The notes: a model not told the origin generated them from the sequence alone. A stretch of 64,000 bases of DNA from Pezizomycotina sp. ARF18 (GCA_002224055.1 AZLU01000093.1:54909-118908), one strand, 5' to 3'. Numbered from the stretch's first letter, positions 23,782-36,301 are shown. A program made the numbers and translations.

Positions 23782-26700
23782 TGTTGTTGAGTGAGCGAGG
23801 GTGTTGAAAGGGACCTGTGAGGCTGAAAAGGAAGGGGTTTCGTGTGGAGTTTACTCCGCTGCGTATTCGAATTCGTTCATACAGTATGATGGTATAATTC
23901 CTCAGAATTCCTTCTCTATACTATACCAGGGGGGTATATCGTATATTTACTTTTCAATACCTTTCTTCAAGAAACGAAACAAACAAAATTTCGAGGAACC
24001 AGGAGGGAGAGGGGCGGGGGTCCGCTGAGTATATAAACAAAGAACAAGGTGCATAGAGCAGGTAATTAAAATATTGCTAAGAATATACACGATCCTAGCT
24101 CCCTATGAGGTATTCAATACTACTAGCATGGACAAATTATTATATAAGTATAATAAAAGGTGTATATATCTTTGTTAGAATACCATTGCACCCTTGCTAC
24201 GGATTTTCATTATGATTTTCTTCTTTCCGAGGGGTTTAACCGTTTAAAAAAAAATTTTTTTCTGATATTATCATATAATTGAGAGTTAGATAACTACTTA
24301 ACCCCCATATTTTAACATTTGGGGAACTCCAGCTTAACACCTTCGGTGTTTTTTCTTTTCTTTGCTACGGTTGGGGGAAATCTTTCCGTATACCTGAAGC
24401 GATGTAGCTTTGTACGCAGTTTTGGCTAGTCAAGGTACAGACAGACCTAACTACGAGATCTTTGCGCAAGCATCGCTGAAATACCATGAGCCTGGCTGCG
24501 GTATGCTCCTGCTCTGTTAAGGCGAATTGGCTGCAAGGCCCCAAGAGGTCCAAGAGTTCCAAAGGTGACATTTTAGACAATTTCCTCGGGACGTCCGCAG
24601 ATCCGGTGGTGGCGTTCTAGCAGCAAGGAAGTAATAATAAGCAGAAAAAAAGGAACGAAAAACATGAAGCACATGCGAGAGACCAGCTCAAACAGCGACA
24701 GATACTTTAATTCCCACCAGGGCGATACTTTCTATTTCTGATCATCAGGCTTATGACAATTCTGAATTAGCGGTAAAAATTTTCTTCTTCTTATTTCAGT
24801 GGCAATCTCTCGATAAGATTGTTCATTTTAAACCAATAATAATATACATCATAGTATAGTAAGAAATACAGCTTGGTGGGTGTGGAAGGGTATCCCAGGG
24901 GTGGCCTGGTCGAAGGAGCAACTTCCAATCTGTCCTGGCAGCCGAGGGTCCCCTACCAGAAATCTGCAAGAACTTCGGATGGAAGACTACTAATCGGGGA
25001 CCAAGGTTTGGGTCCAAGCTTGAAGGGGCCAGACGACTCTGAGCACTGGACAGGTCGTGTGCCTGTCCGGCTCCTGTTTCTGTCTGCAGGTTCAGAATTT
25101 GCAGTAAGCACGTGTGATAGTGTCCACGAATTCTTCGAATTTCGCCCAAAAAAGCTTCGAAGCTTCACCGAAAGAAGATTCTACACCCGTGGATCGGCAT
25201 AATAGGCCCGCTAAATAGCACACTAGCAGAAGGTATTTCTGATGGGTCAAAGAAGTAAAGTTTAAGCTGGAACTGCGACCCCAAGCCCCCTTCTCTGACG
25301 AAATTATAATATCTTTGAAGCCCTCCCATGTATGCATCCATGGTACGAATAATATTATTATTGCTTCTTGTTCCTCGTTCCTCGCTGCCTGACTCGATAA
25401 CAATGAGAGGTCGTAAAAAAAAGGGGGCGTTCCTCATTTATATCCTCTACCCCGCGTTTTGAAAATGAGGAGAAAGCCCATAGGAAGCGACAATCTCTTG
25501 CCACCACGAACTCAAGTGGCGCTGTAAGCTAATAAGCACCTTGAATTTTTAGTCAGAAATTATCCTTCTGGTAGTAATAAGTCCGTCCAAGGAAGCTGGG
25601 CACGCAAGGCACGTATGCATCGAAACGTTCTATTCTTCCGTTGTTTGCGGATACATTATAATAGAGCATCATAGGAGCGAAACGAACGCGCCTGGAATTG
25701 CCATGTGCAAGTTAGCACGCTTTCGGTTCCGCTATCAGGTTTGAGAGGCGATCCTAGTGGTTAGGCAATTCCGCTCAAGCCCTAAGAATGAATACCGTAC
25801 CGGCGGTGTATATCGATAGATAGGTTCAACTCTGTAATGGCCCAAAAACTACCGGCCGTACGGATGAAAACATCCCACTCTTTAGCCTCTCGAAGATGAC
25901 GATCATCCAAAGAAACGGGAAAATTTCAAACTTTGACGATCGTATCAGTAATATGTTTCGCTCGCCGCGATATACTCACGATCCTGTATTAAGCTTTTGC
26001 CTCTCCTCAAATATAGTTCCAAAAGATACGAGCTTCAAGTTTGACAATGAACCTTAAAAGGCTCTAAGTGTGACCCCCAAACGGTTGGTTTGGTTGATCA
26101 ACGACTCTTTTATAAGTCCAAGACATTTTTACCTCAAAAAATTGAGTAGACGAGGATATCCCAATATCGGTTTGAAGGTAGTTTAAGCGTTATCTGATCA
26201 GCGCGAGCCTTTTAATTTGACTACTCTTATATCACGGAGATTGGAAAGAGTTAAAAACTTATAAACACTTGCGAATAAAGAGAAGCGCTATGCATTTTTC
26301 AGAATACAGATCTTCGTATATCTGGGGGTTGATTAAACTAACGTGTATAACGTCCAGAAACATTCGAATGGATCTATATATGATTGCTAGGATGGACATC
26401 GTCATTTAATCTTATATTTTAATCGTCATTTAATCGCCGGAGGCTCCAGACTCCTTAGTATCGTTTTCTCTGATAAACATCCCAAATTTACCACCATGTG
26501 AAACATTTGTCAACGGAGAATATTCGAAAGAAAAACGCTTTGACTGACGATCAATCTTCGCCGCCTAAAAGTAATAAAATATTTAAAATATCCTTCCGCT
26601 AGCATATAACTACCGCGAGAAAGATCACGAGAGTGAAATAACGGAGGTTTACTCATATTCCCTCTCATGTCTTTGGCCGAAAGCAGAACCAAGACCCAAA

Positions 26701-28154
26701 TACTCGCTACCCTATAAGATCAGCGTTAAGAACTGATAGACCTGTTTTTTATTTATTTATTTATTTATTTATTTATTTCCCTATACCCCGCCGAAGTATG
26801 AGAAAACATTAGTTTAGACCCGGGAACTTTTCGTTTTATCTGGAATCTGCTACCGGCACTCGCGCTGCGAAACTCCCCTTGGGAAACCCTTTTCTTTCCG
26901 AGAGCCTCCTTCAGAAAACTGCCTAGCTAACCAGCTTGGTATATCGGGGCCGTCCGACCGGTGTATACCTCCGTTGCAGTTATTCTGGTGAGAACCACCG
27001 GTAATTCTGAAACGGCAGAACAAGGCACCCGATATTTGCTGCCGTGTATCACGTTAGCATCAGAAATCTCTCGAGACAGTGACTGAGCTCAGCTACGGAG
27101 AGAGCGCGTTGCATCGCATAGTAAATACGTAAAGATCATAAAGAAAAAACATTTTGTTTCTTTCTCGTTCTGATTTGACGTTTACGTCTATCCGGGCGGG
27201 AACAATTCCAAAGTACTGTAATGGTCAACTGCAAAGAATAGCATGCAGGTCCCAAGCCAGCAAAAGGAGACTTTTCAGGAACGAGTCGCCATGCTGATGC
27301 GGGTAGTCCGAATAGGGAAGCCGGAAGTAACCCACGATATTGAAAATTTTGACTTTGTTCGGAGTGACTTTTTGAGCCTTTCTTCATATCCAATATGGGA
27401 ATGCGCCCGCACAATACAAGGGAAAGCATAATATATATTAATTCTTTTGCTACTGGGGTACTCTGGCCCACTATTATATACCGCAATTTCTGATAAGGAA
27501 TTTGAGCACATTTTGATATCAATAACAACGCCGGCTCGTGGACATTGGATATACATCGCGGCTGGCATCTGCGGGTATCATATAACCTTACTTTACTTGC
27601 TACTCCAGCCAGCAGAATCGTCATTGTATTAGTTTATCCAGAATCCCACAGGAGCTCCTAGATTGAGATGATTTTCCATACCGCAACAGCAGAGAGGCGC
27701 GACTTTCGGGGGTGATTAATGTTGACACTAGGTGCAAATGGCTGCAACTTACTTTTGAGCTGTGGAAACAGACTTGAATGCGCACCACCCTTGAATTAAA
27801 ATGTTCTTGCTCAAGATCTGACTTCAGTTAATGCTGTTGAAAAAATTACAAGGGAGACAGTCGGAGCTAGTGGCGAGCGCTTAAAATGTGTTATATCGGA
27901 CTAACCGCGTATCAAACGAGCGGCCGAGCTAGCTAGATTACCCACAAAAGCACTTGGAACTCTTGTCCGCGAATCTTCACAGCGCTTGTTGCCTTAAAAT
28001 GCTTCTCTTCAATCCTCATGACAGTATTATATTCTCGAGTTATGCGTTAATATATTCTTTGTTCTTTCCCATTCACTAAAGCAAAGCTATCCTTGCACCT
28101 GGACTACGAAGCCTGGTAAACATACTGCGAGCCATCGCAATCCTCATGCTTCGG
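23782..28154. other. 4.4-kb stretch without a recognised gene
   Basis: The promoter of rhodopsin-domain copy 2 should lie at its left end. A GC-richer block at about 24870-25110 carries open frames on both strands and short inverted pieces such as GGGACC/GGTCC, but no motif I know. The longest frame (27136-27624 minus, 162 codons) has no signal peptide or family signature. The rest is AT-rich and looks unconstrained. Confidence 0.4.
26751..26778. repeat. (ATTT)n microsatellite
   Basis: Seven near-perfect ATTT units directly after a short T run. No gene is adjacent. Confidence 0.9.
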
Positions 28155-28751
28155 CTATGTCCGTCCCCTACCCCGCGGCCTACCCTTATCGGAAGCCCGC
28201 TCACGTCGTGGGCGCACTTGTTCCAATGCTAGCTCGCTGAGCCCCGGCTGTTGACATTCCAATTCTTGCTGCTGCCTCTTGTTTTTCTTTATTTGCCGCC
28301 TTTTGTCCCTTCGCTTTTGAAGTAGCTGTTCCCTATTCTTCGCATAGTATTCGTGTCCATACTCCAACTCTTTCTCTTTGTTTTTCTGATAATACTCTGC
28401 TTGCTTCGCTTTTGTTTCCTCTTTGTGTTCCTGGTAATATTTCTTGCCATAATCCCTGTTCTTTTGAATGCGTTCCGCCGTTTCTTCCTCCCAAAGTGCA
28501 TCAGTGGCTGGTTTCCTAACGTCGCGCTAATAATCCTTACGGCTAGCCTTCCCTGGCCCCTCGTGATACCACTCGTGCCATCTGTCGCTCTTGTAGGCTT
28601 TCTGGCACTTCGAGCAGCGTCCTTTCAGCTCTACTTCCTCAGTATGATACATATTCGTGTAGTTGCACATCATTGGGTTAACGCACTTCTCGGTCTTTGG
28701 TTCAAACTCACAATCGCACATCGCGTAAGTCGTATATGTTTTGGTGCACAT
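28155..28751 (-). CDS. MCTK-family Cys-rich/coiled-coil protein, member A
   Basis: No named family is recognised. The head is MCTKTYTTYAMCDCEFE, then EKCVNPMMCNY and RCSKCQKAYKS, giving four CxC/CxxC-type cysteine pairs that could bind zinc. The tail is a Lys/Glu/Gln-rich helix with repeated YY units (GKKYYQEHKEE, AEYYQKNKEK, HEYYAKNREQ) and a basic Arg/Gly end. Head and tail lie in one frame, separated by a single TAG at 28527-28529. If that is a sequence error the protein has about 198 residues; if real, only the 74-residue head is made. It is the most downstream (leftmost) of five minus-strand relatives between 28.1 and 36.6 kb, and its start codon context is shared with them. Confidence 0.6.
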
Positions 28752-29082
28752 CTTGTAAGTTGCGATTCTTATGGTTATGATTAGTTATTGAGGATGAATT
28801 ATGATGTCTCAAGCTGGAGTTTAGGAACGACTCAAAAGCTTTTTTGGCCCGAGCTTAAACATATACCACAAATTCAAACTGCTTAGATTCAAGCTCGTTG
28901 CTCACAGGGAACTTTTTCATTAGAATGTGTATGAATGCCTCCAACAGGTCCTCAAGTCGTTTATTTATATTCTAGTGAACCAAATACTCAAACAGCTTGG
29001 GCATTTTCTTGTATACCTACTCTATTCAAAACATTGCGCTGGCTCGCGAAAACATAGAGACGCTCCAACATAAACTTCTAAG

Positions 29083-29568
29083 CTAGGTATGATGAGGATA
29101 TAGAAGGCGAAAAAAAAAAAGAATAGTCTGTCCCATTGAGAAACAGGTACGCCTTTTGTTGGTCAGTCCTGCGTATTCATATTTTCTTCCGAGTAGATCC
29201 TCCTTTTCCTTTAGTTGTGCCATATTTCCAATCGCCACGTTCAACTTTCCGATTCCCGCAGCCTCTTCCCGCCGAATTTCTTGTTCCTGTTGCTGCTTCA
29301 GCAATTTTTGCATCTTTATCTTTTCCCGCCTTTTTCTTAACCGCGTCTTTGTGTTTCTCATAGTGTCTATGAACGATAGCCTTTCGTTTTCCTTTTCGTT
29401 GGAGGCTGCAAGTTCGTCGCAGCTCTGGCATCTCTCATCGAAGTAGTTCTTCTTTCTGTCATATCTCCTCATATTATCGCACCACATTGGCGTAACGCAC
29501 CGATCGATGTTCTTATATTGACAGTTGCATTCCCCATAAGTTGTATAGGTTTTTGTACACATTTCCAA
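29083..29568 (-). CDS. MCTK-family Cys-rich/coiled-coil protein, member B
   Basis: The only array member with one uninterrupted frame (161 residues). It starts MEMCTKTYTTYGECNCQYK, continues with IDRCVTPMWCDNMRRYD and ERCQSCDELAAS, then a charged helical tail (TRLRKRREKIKMQKLLKQQ, EQEIRREEA, MAQLKEKEDLLGRKYEYA). The Cys pattern matches member A position by position: CxC, RCVxPMxC, RCxxC. The last 25 residues turn hydrophobic (TILFFFRLLYP), unlike the other members, and may come from a late frame change. A conserved promoter block lies 110-190 bp upstream at 29678-29759. Confidence 0.65.
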   Translation of the reverse strand: MEMCTKTYTTYGECNCQYKNIDRCVTPMWCDNMRRYDRKKNYFDERCQSCDELAASNEKENERLSFIDTMRNTKTRLRKRREKIKMQKLLKQQQEQEIRREEAAGIGKLNVAIGNMAQLKEKEDLLGRKYEYAGLTNKRRTCFSMGQTILFFFRLLYPHHT

Positions 29569-29677
29569 AAAAAAAAAAAAAAAAAAAATCCTGTTCCAGG
29601 GGTGGTGGGTAGGAGTTGAGTGACAATAAGTAAATATTCTAAGATAACGGATTTAAATTTTTTTTTTTTTTTTGAGA

Positions 29678-29759
29678 ATGGTAGAGAGGAATCTCGTGGG
29701 TAAATTTTATCCCGCACTTGATATACAGGTAATTTTGGTTATGCAGCCGAGCTTGAGAT
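29678..29759 (-). promoter_or_regulatory. Promoter block of MCTK member B
   Basis: ATGGTAGAGAGGAATC at 29678-29693 recurs exactly at 32826-32841, the same side and similar distance from member D. ATTTTGGTTATGC and a nearby GCTTGAGA at 29733-29758 recur at 31584-31610 upstream of member C. An A/T element (AAATTTTAT, 29702-29710) lies between and could serve as the TATA element on the minus strand. Confidence 0.5.
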
Positions 29760-29768
29760 TCATGTTGC

Positions 29769-30334
29769 TATTGAAGCTGTCCTCAAATGTGTGATATGGA
29801 AAATCGATGATAACATTTTAATACAGGCAAGAAGTTTATTATCTATTGCATTATTCACGAACTCGAGGTACACTCATACACCACATGTATATATTTTCTA
29901 AGCTCAAACACATACATGTCGTGCGCTCTCCTCCGGAAGTTGTAAATAAAGTTCAAAGAATTCATAGGAAAAATGAAAACTGGCTATAAAGTAGGAATAT
30001 GGTATATAATCAGGCAAATGACTTGATTCACACCACGAGCCTTGACCTAAGTCATTTTGTCTGAACGTTAAACTATACCAGCTCCAGTAATAGCTAGCAA
30101 ACTTTTATAACTTGCGTGAGCTCGCTCAGCTTCTTTTTCCATGATCGCGGTGGATATCGTGGCAAGGACTGCGATTATCGGGTCGCGATCGTATGTTTCC
30201 CCAAACGAAGACATCCGATAGTAGTAAGCCTTGGAAGAAAGAAACACGTTGTTCGTCCCTTGGGATTCACTGTTTGGTTCTGAACAAATACCTTAAGGCT
30301 GACCTGTTTTCCTCATGTAGCAAGTTTCCCCTCC

Positions 30335-30380
<46 letters not shown>

Positions 30381-31013
30381 GAAAAAAAAAAAAAAAAAAA
30401 GAAATAGAAACTCTCATTCTAATGCATATCGCAATTCTCCTTCCTGTTTCTTTTCGAATACTAGCTCTAGTTTATACGTTTAAAGAATACCCTGTGAACG
30501 AAGAAGAGAAATTCCCAAATCAACCCGTTTTTTCGAATCAATGGAAGGGACGGAGTACTATGTCCGAACATTGCTTAACGTCCGTGGATACTATAACAGG
30601 GCCTTTGGTATATTTCTTGTTAACTGCTATCTAAGAGTTTCAAAACACGCTATGCATTTCTGAAGCACCATCCGATCAATATACTAAATGTAAAATATGT
30701 GTTGTTCTCTAATCACCTAGATTTTATCATTATATGTCATGTCTCTGGAGATTTCACTCCGCAAGTCGCGCGCTGTTACCTCCATTTGAATAAAACAAAG
30801 GCTGTAAGTCTTTGGATAGTCGAAACCTTGAGTACCATTCCGCGTCGCGCACAGTGATCCTTCCGCCCTCCCTCTTTCTCTCTCCTCTTTTGCGCCAGCT
30901 GCTGTATTACTATTGCTTCATATAACCCCTACTATCATTTGTTGTTACTGATTCAATGCCTGTTGCTATATTTGTTCTAGTGCTTGTTACTGCTTCTGCA
31001 ATTCCTCTAATTT
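29769..31013. other. Spacer between MCTK members B and C
   Basis: No gene is recognised. The T/A tract at 30334-30402 lies here. The region near 30.88-31.01 kb is pyrimidine-rich on the plus strand and may be the degraded end of member C's Lys/Glu-rich tail. Confidence 0.35.
30334..30402. repeat. Poly-T/poly-A tract
   Basis: About 14 T followed by about 50 A interrupted by single G. The T-to-A switch makes a self-complementary A/T hairpin. Length in the assembly is likely to be unreliable. Confidence 0.85.
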
Positions 31014-31392
31014 TTATCTCCCGCTTTTGTCTCTTCTTTTGCTATTTATTCCATCCTTGTTCTTGTAGTAGTAGTCCTTTGTTTTCTTGTTTTGTTCCTC
31101 TTTGTTTTTCACGCGCCACTCTTCTGATATTCAGCATACGGTCTTTGTTCTCTCGTAATATTCCTTTTTTCGCTGTTTAATCTCGTCTTTATGTTTCTCC
31201 TTGTATTTCCGACCCCTTCGACTTTTTTCGGCACTATGAGCCTTCTCGCAGGCAGGGCATCGTGGCCACAGTTGTTGTCCTCTTCGCTATATTTCTGGAT
31301 CTGATCGCAAAACATCGGACTAACGCAAGGGCAGTATCAATTAGTAGGCGGTGGTCGCATTTTTTATAAATTGCGTATTTGTTCGTACACAT
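31014..31392 (-). CDS. MCTK-family Cys-rich/coiled-coil protein, member C
   Basis: Start MCTNKYAIYKKCDH at 31392 matches the family head. After a frame change, VSPMFCDQIQKYSEED follows, then PRCPACEKAHSAEKSR and the charged tail KYKEKHKDEIKQRKKEYY, ending NKDGINSKRRDKSGR. The YYERTK and YYYKNKD units correspond to the YY repeats of member A. A TGA interrupts the tail (near 31127) and two frame changes lie in the head (near 31322 and 31268). Either this copy is decaying or the sequence has errors. It shares upstream sequence with members B and D. Confidence 0.5.
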
Positions 31393-32319
31393 TTCAAAAG
31401 GGGGTGTTCTTGTTTTACGGTATGTACTATGAATGAAGCGACGGTGTATAGTATTCGTAGTTCCTAGGATAGTTGTTGTGAAATTAGAATCAATAGATAC
31501 TTTGTCTTTTCAGGATAAGTGGCTAATGGTAGAGATTCAGAGGAACTTCACGGATTGAATTTATACTATTGGACTTATAAGTCATTTTGGTTATGCCGCT
31601 GAAGCTTGAGAGGTGTGGGTGACCGACGAACTTGTCTATATCACTTGAGCAGTCAACCAAATTTAGAGTTGAAGCAGGAAGTCCGCCACAATTGTTGACA
31701 AAACTTATCCCATTATCTACTGTATGAGCTCAAGTCAGGGTCGTATACCACATGTCTATATCAACAAGCTCAAAGTAAATAAAACATTTCAAGCCCATAG
31801 CATCCGCTTGAGCAAGGACAAATCTTCGTCTTTGTTTCCGGAGGTTTATGTAGCTAAATTCTAACTTTCTCAACATATTGCAGCAAGAATTTGAAGGAAG
31901 AAGAAAGAGAAGGGAAGTAGGCTTGTAACCTATGATTAGGCATAATAATTCGAACACGGGCGGTAGACCTTTCTTCTCATGAAGCAATTCATTCCGCTCA
32001 ACTGGAATATATTACTGTAAGAAAGGGGTAAAACATTGGCACTGAGCCTATATTCAGATTCATTGCGACGAAACCGATTAAATTAGTAGAATTAGGCGTG
32101 CCAGCTACATTTCCAGGTCGACTAGTTAATCCAAGAGCTCTAAAAAGGAAGTTTACGCGAACGTAGCACTCTCGAATAAAGGCCCGATAAAAAGCTCTGA
32201 AAATCGGCGTCACGGTCTTCCTAGTCATTGTATTCATAATAATCGTCCTCGAGTCCATCCTCTATTTTGGGGTCCCTGCTCCTTCTACTTGTCGCAGTGT
32301 ATTCCCAGCTCTTGTTGTC
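31393..32319. other. Spacer between MCTK members C and D
   Basis: Apart from the promoter block at 31526-31610 I see nothing conserved. Open frames at 31730-31987 and 31998-32258 (minus) have no motif. Confidence 0.35.
31526..31610 (-). promoter_or_regulatory. Promoter block of MCTK member C
   Basis: ATGGTAGAG at 31526-31534 starts the same motif found whole at 29678 and 32826. AATTTATAC at 31558-31566 gives a minus-strand TATA-like element (GTATAAATT). ATTTTGGTTATGCCGCTGAA at 31584-31603 parallels 29733-29752. The ATGGTAGAG edge lies 134 bp from the start codon. Confidence 0.48.
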
Positions 32320-32691
32320 TCAGCTGCTGCTGTTGTTGTTCCCGTTGTTTTGTTGTTCTTGCTGCTGCTGTTCAAGTTTATGTTGCTCCATCAGTAATTT
32401 CTTGGCTTTTCTTTCTCGCTCCTATCGAGCCAATTCTTCCCAGTTTCTCTCCAGATATTCTGCAGTTTGATATATTTGGCTTCCTTCTCGTCATCTGTCC
32501 ACGCTAGGTATCTTTGATGTTCCATTCCTTCTTGCGCGCTTTCCCACATTTTGGACAGCGCCAGGCACGGCTTTTGTCTTCAGACGCAATCTTCGCATAT
32601 ACATAATTGCAAAACATTGTATTGACGCATCGATCGATGTCCGCTAAGCGACAGCCACATTTTGTATAACTTGTGTATATTTCGTACACAT
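32320..32691 (-). CDS. MCTK-family Cys-rich/coiled-coil protein, member D
   Basis: Start at 32691 (MCTK). One base short in an A run near 32683, the frame continues IYTSYTKCGCRLADIDRCV, NTMFCNYVYAKIASEDKSR and WRCPKCGKARKKEW, the full family head. A frame change near 32510 gives the tail WTDDEKEAKYIKLQNIWRE, then KKLLMEQHKLEQQQQEQQNN and a Ser/Asn end at about 32320. The Gln-rich coiled coil resembles that of member B. Promoter motif ATGGTAGAGAGGAATC lies 135 bp upstream. Confidence 0.52.
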
Positions 32692-32825
32692 CCCAAAGAA
32701 AAGTCGCTGTGCGTTATGAGGATAAGTTTGGTCTTAGTTGCAGGTTTGAGTATGACTTCCTCTTCTAGGGGAATTGCCTTGGATCTAGGCCAATCGGCAC
32801 GTCGTCTTATCAGGTGATGTGGATG

Positions 32826-32841
32826 ATGGTAGAGAGGAATC
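32826..32841 (-). promoter_or_regulatory. Promoter motif of MCTK member D
   Basis: ATGGTAGAGAGGAATC is identical to 29678-29693 and lies 135 bp before the start of member D. Just outside it, ATGGTATAAGCG (32860-32871) gives a possible TATA element. Confidence 0.5.
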
Positions 32842-35800
32842 GATCAGTGTCCAATCTCATGGTATAAGCGTATAGTTTTCCTCCGCAGACAAGCTTGATG
32901 CCTGCGTCGTTTGGATCTTAAGTTGACGCAAATGCAACCTGAATAGCATTAAGTTGCAGGAAAGATTTATACTCCGTATTATCTCAACTTTTCCGGTCGA
33001 TCAAGTTCTCGCTGGTGGATTTTTCGCTCCTGCTTCTGGACGCCCTTTCCGGTAAAGCCAACACGACCCCGTTGCTCTGGCGGTATTCTAACTGACCTTT
33101 TATGAGAAAAATTTGACAAAATTTAATCTTGAATGAATGCACTTAAGTAATTGCTTTCTTGCTATTATTATTTGGCAATATAATATCAACACCCAGAAGT
33201 ACTGTAAGGCAAGAATTAGCAAACTTCAACACCAAAAAATGAACTGAAACTGATACTAATACTTTCTTTCAATGACCAAAACTTTTTTCTACAAACTTTT
33301 ATTTGCATCTTAGTTGATAAGGCTTGCTAGGTAAGAATTATTTCTAGTTTATTTATTTATTCATCTTCTTTTTCAGAATATATATAGAGAGATCACGGGA
33401 ATAATGGCTAAGATCAAGACTATATTAAGACAATGTAAACATTCTTCAGAGCTAACTAGCGGTTAAGTGGAGGAGTACTCGATTTTTATTAATCCACCAA
33501 CCCGCCCTTCTCCCCCCTTCCCCCACTCCTTTTTTTTTTTTTTTAGGTTCTCCCTCCTACGTTGACAACTAAATATGCGATTACGGCTATGAATGTTCTG
33601 ATCTCTTTCTCTCTGCTGTCCTTCAAGTTCTTGTGGCTGCCCCTACAATTCTTTCCTTTTTCGCCTTTGGTCTCTTCTTCTTTGGTATATTTCTTCCTTG
33701 TGGGTTTGGCCATAATCTCGGCTTTTTGCCCAGAACTAGAGGTTTTGTCTCACCAAAGTACTGTGAATGAAGGGAGACAGGAGCAGAACCATGGATTTCC
33801 GAAGCTCTGCACAATATCATTTTATAGGTGCTTGTGGATCATTTGGTAGTCAGTTTAGTAATTGTAGCTTGAAATATTTGCTCTTCATATTGGAACTCGC
33901 GATATATATCCTAGAAGAAGTATATGAATATAATGGTTCAGGATAGAGTAAATTCCACCAAGCAGTTTTGATGGAAATGAGTCATACTCAGAAAACATAC
34001 ACGCTAGCTTGAAAGTTCCTCCTCTTATGTTTATGAGCTTGAAGATATAGATACTTCAAACGCATCTTCTCCGTACATTGTATCTTCATAGAAACTCCAA
34101 AATCAGTTCGAGAGAGTAATTCTCTCTTTGTTTAGGGTGTCACGGAGACAGGCTTTACGAATGTGCCTTTAGAGATTTTCAAGGTGCGTTGTACAGAAAT
34201 CGTCCCTGAATACCTCTATCTTCTCTTAAACCTCTCTGCAGCTCTTGCGTTATAGTTCTCTGTTACTCGTCTCCTGCTCTTCTTGCTTCTCTCGCTGCAA
34301 GCGCTCTCATCGCTCCTAGCTCCTCTAAACGCTTGCAGTATTGCAAACAGGCATAAGTCTTTGATCTCATACTTCTCTAATTTGAGGCTTGTGCCGACGC
34401 AAAGTTATCCTTCGGGATGACATACGAACTTCATCTCAGCTGCTTCCAACAACTACACGATTAGTAGTGCCTATAAACGAGGCGGCACATTCTTTTCCTC
34501 TCCCTTCTTTTGCTTCCTAATTCGTTTCCGTGAAGTATCTGTGGAGTGTCTTGGCTCCCCAAAAAAACATTTCGGTGTGGAGTGCATTCTCCTAGTTTCG
34601 AACGTCGTGAAAGTTCAAGTTAATTGACGGTTATCTGGATGGTAACCAAAGCTCCGCGTCTATCAATTGGTATTTTATTTCCCACCTTGAGATCCTCGTC
34701 GTTTACTTCCGAATTTCAATTGTATGTATACCATTCATCTAGTAGTTCTAGTATGTACCAACGCACTAGTATTAAAATGTAGCAGATTTAGGCACCGAAC
34801 TGACATTTACGGCGCCTGAAGTGCATTTTTACGCACTGAAAAGATCCGTAACCCGCTTGAAAGATCGGAGAAAGAAGCGTGCTTGTCCCCTTTGCTTTGT
34901 TGTTCTTGCTCTTTATCACTAAAATCTAACAATGTGCAAGAAATGGCGTGCGTTCGAAGTTACGCGTCAACGGCTCACGGCATTCGCCATCTTGTTTGCC
35001 GGTTTCTTCATCCATATCCACAGACCGTAAACCGTTGATATTTGGCGTTCAGATTACAATATTTAAATGGTTTCGCTACTAATCATCTCAGAGCCTGCTG
35101 CAAATTTGCTTCCGCAGCTCTCTGCACCGAACGCCTCCTTCAAAACCGTGAGAGAAGTAGCTCTGCGTTGTTGAACAACATGGGTTATCCGTCCACTAAT
35201 GCATATTTAGACGACTTGGGCGTGACCCCTACCACGATGGTTCAACGAAATGCTCTTGGCGCTGACAAAAATCGTACATAAAATGTCATTGCGGTCCCTG
35301 ACTTTAAATTTCCAGTTCATCATAACGATCTTGCGATCCAGAGAAAGGTATAATCTTGAGCTATCCGTATCCAAATAGATAATAGCCAACTAGCATCGTC
35401 TACTGACTCTCAGCAGCTCCATCCCAAGCAAAGAGAGCAATAAACCGAGTGTAAAAAGAATCCAACATGAGCCGTAATCACAATCGCCGCCAGGAAAGTG
35501 AAGCGGGGTTCGAGGGTCATATGCGAATTCTCCACGTGGCCATCATGACTATAATGAGCGGGGTACATCCACGTATTGGTGCGGACGCCGCCAACGCGAT
35601 TGCGAAAGGCATAGTCGATGATGGAGGAGCAGGATGCGACCAATGGGTAGAAATATCGCAACTTTCTGATGCATCGCGTCACCGATGAAATGAGAGTGTA
35701 TTGATATGCAGGCGTAGACACTCGGCCACTACGATTAAGACCGCATGGTTCAGTTGGTTGTTTGAATGGGAGCCCACGGAGAGAGAGGCGGAGGAGATGC

Positions 35801-36301
35801 TGTTAAACGTGTCGAATACTTTGACAAGCTAATGAAGAACTGGAGATCTACACGCAAAAATCTAATCTCATACTTTGAGGAGCGTCGGCAAGTCCCTGCT
35901 CCGTTTTTATCTTTTCAAATGAGGATACATCACATACTAGAATCAGATAACATGCTCTCTGATTTTTTAGTATCTTGTATTTCTAGCTTGTTATGTTTTA
36001 AAAATGTTAGAATACTCAGTAGTTCACCAGCGGCCTCGTTGATTGAAGATCTAGCACTGCAGTTCTCTTGAGGATGTATCTTTTAGGACTATAAATAACG
36101 AAAATAAACAAACCTAATATAAAAAGAACGATGAAAAATACTTAATAAACGCCCGCATTGATAATACAATCCATAATTACTATAATCCATTCCCGATAAC
36201 TTACATCTTCCGACGAGTGACGGAAGCTAAAAAATGGATATACGGATGCGTACATATGATCATTGGACTGTTTCAAATCTAAGATCTAGAAAAATCGTCC
36301 C
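32842..36301. other. Long spacer within the MCTK array
   Basis: No intact gene. On the minus strand at about 33.58-33.78 kb a stretch reading SGQKAEIMAKPTRKKYTKEEE is Lys/Glu-rich like the array tails and could be a relic of a sixth member, but its Cys head is absent. The 34-36 kb part holds only short frames without motifs. Confidence 0.35.

Noticed and set aside
24870-25110. GC-richer block with frames on both strands, possible mobile-element fragment
   Set aside because: No terminal repeats, no target duplication and no recognisable protein; it cannot be assigned.
27136-27624. 162-codon minus-strand frame
   Set aside because: No motif, signal peptide or membrane segment, no splice-joined partner and unbiased codon use; it looks like a chance frame.
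33562-33850. Possible sixth MCTK gene
   Set aside because: Only a Lys/Glu-rich stretch and a weak SGQKA are present; the MCT start and paired cysteines are absent, so it is at most a relic.
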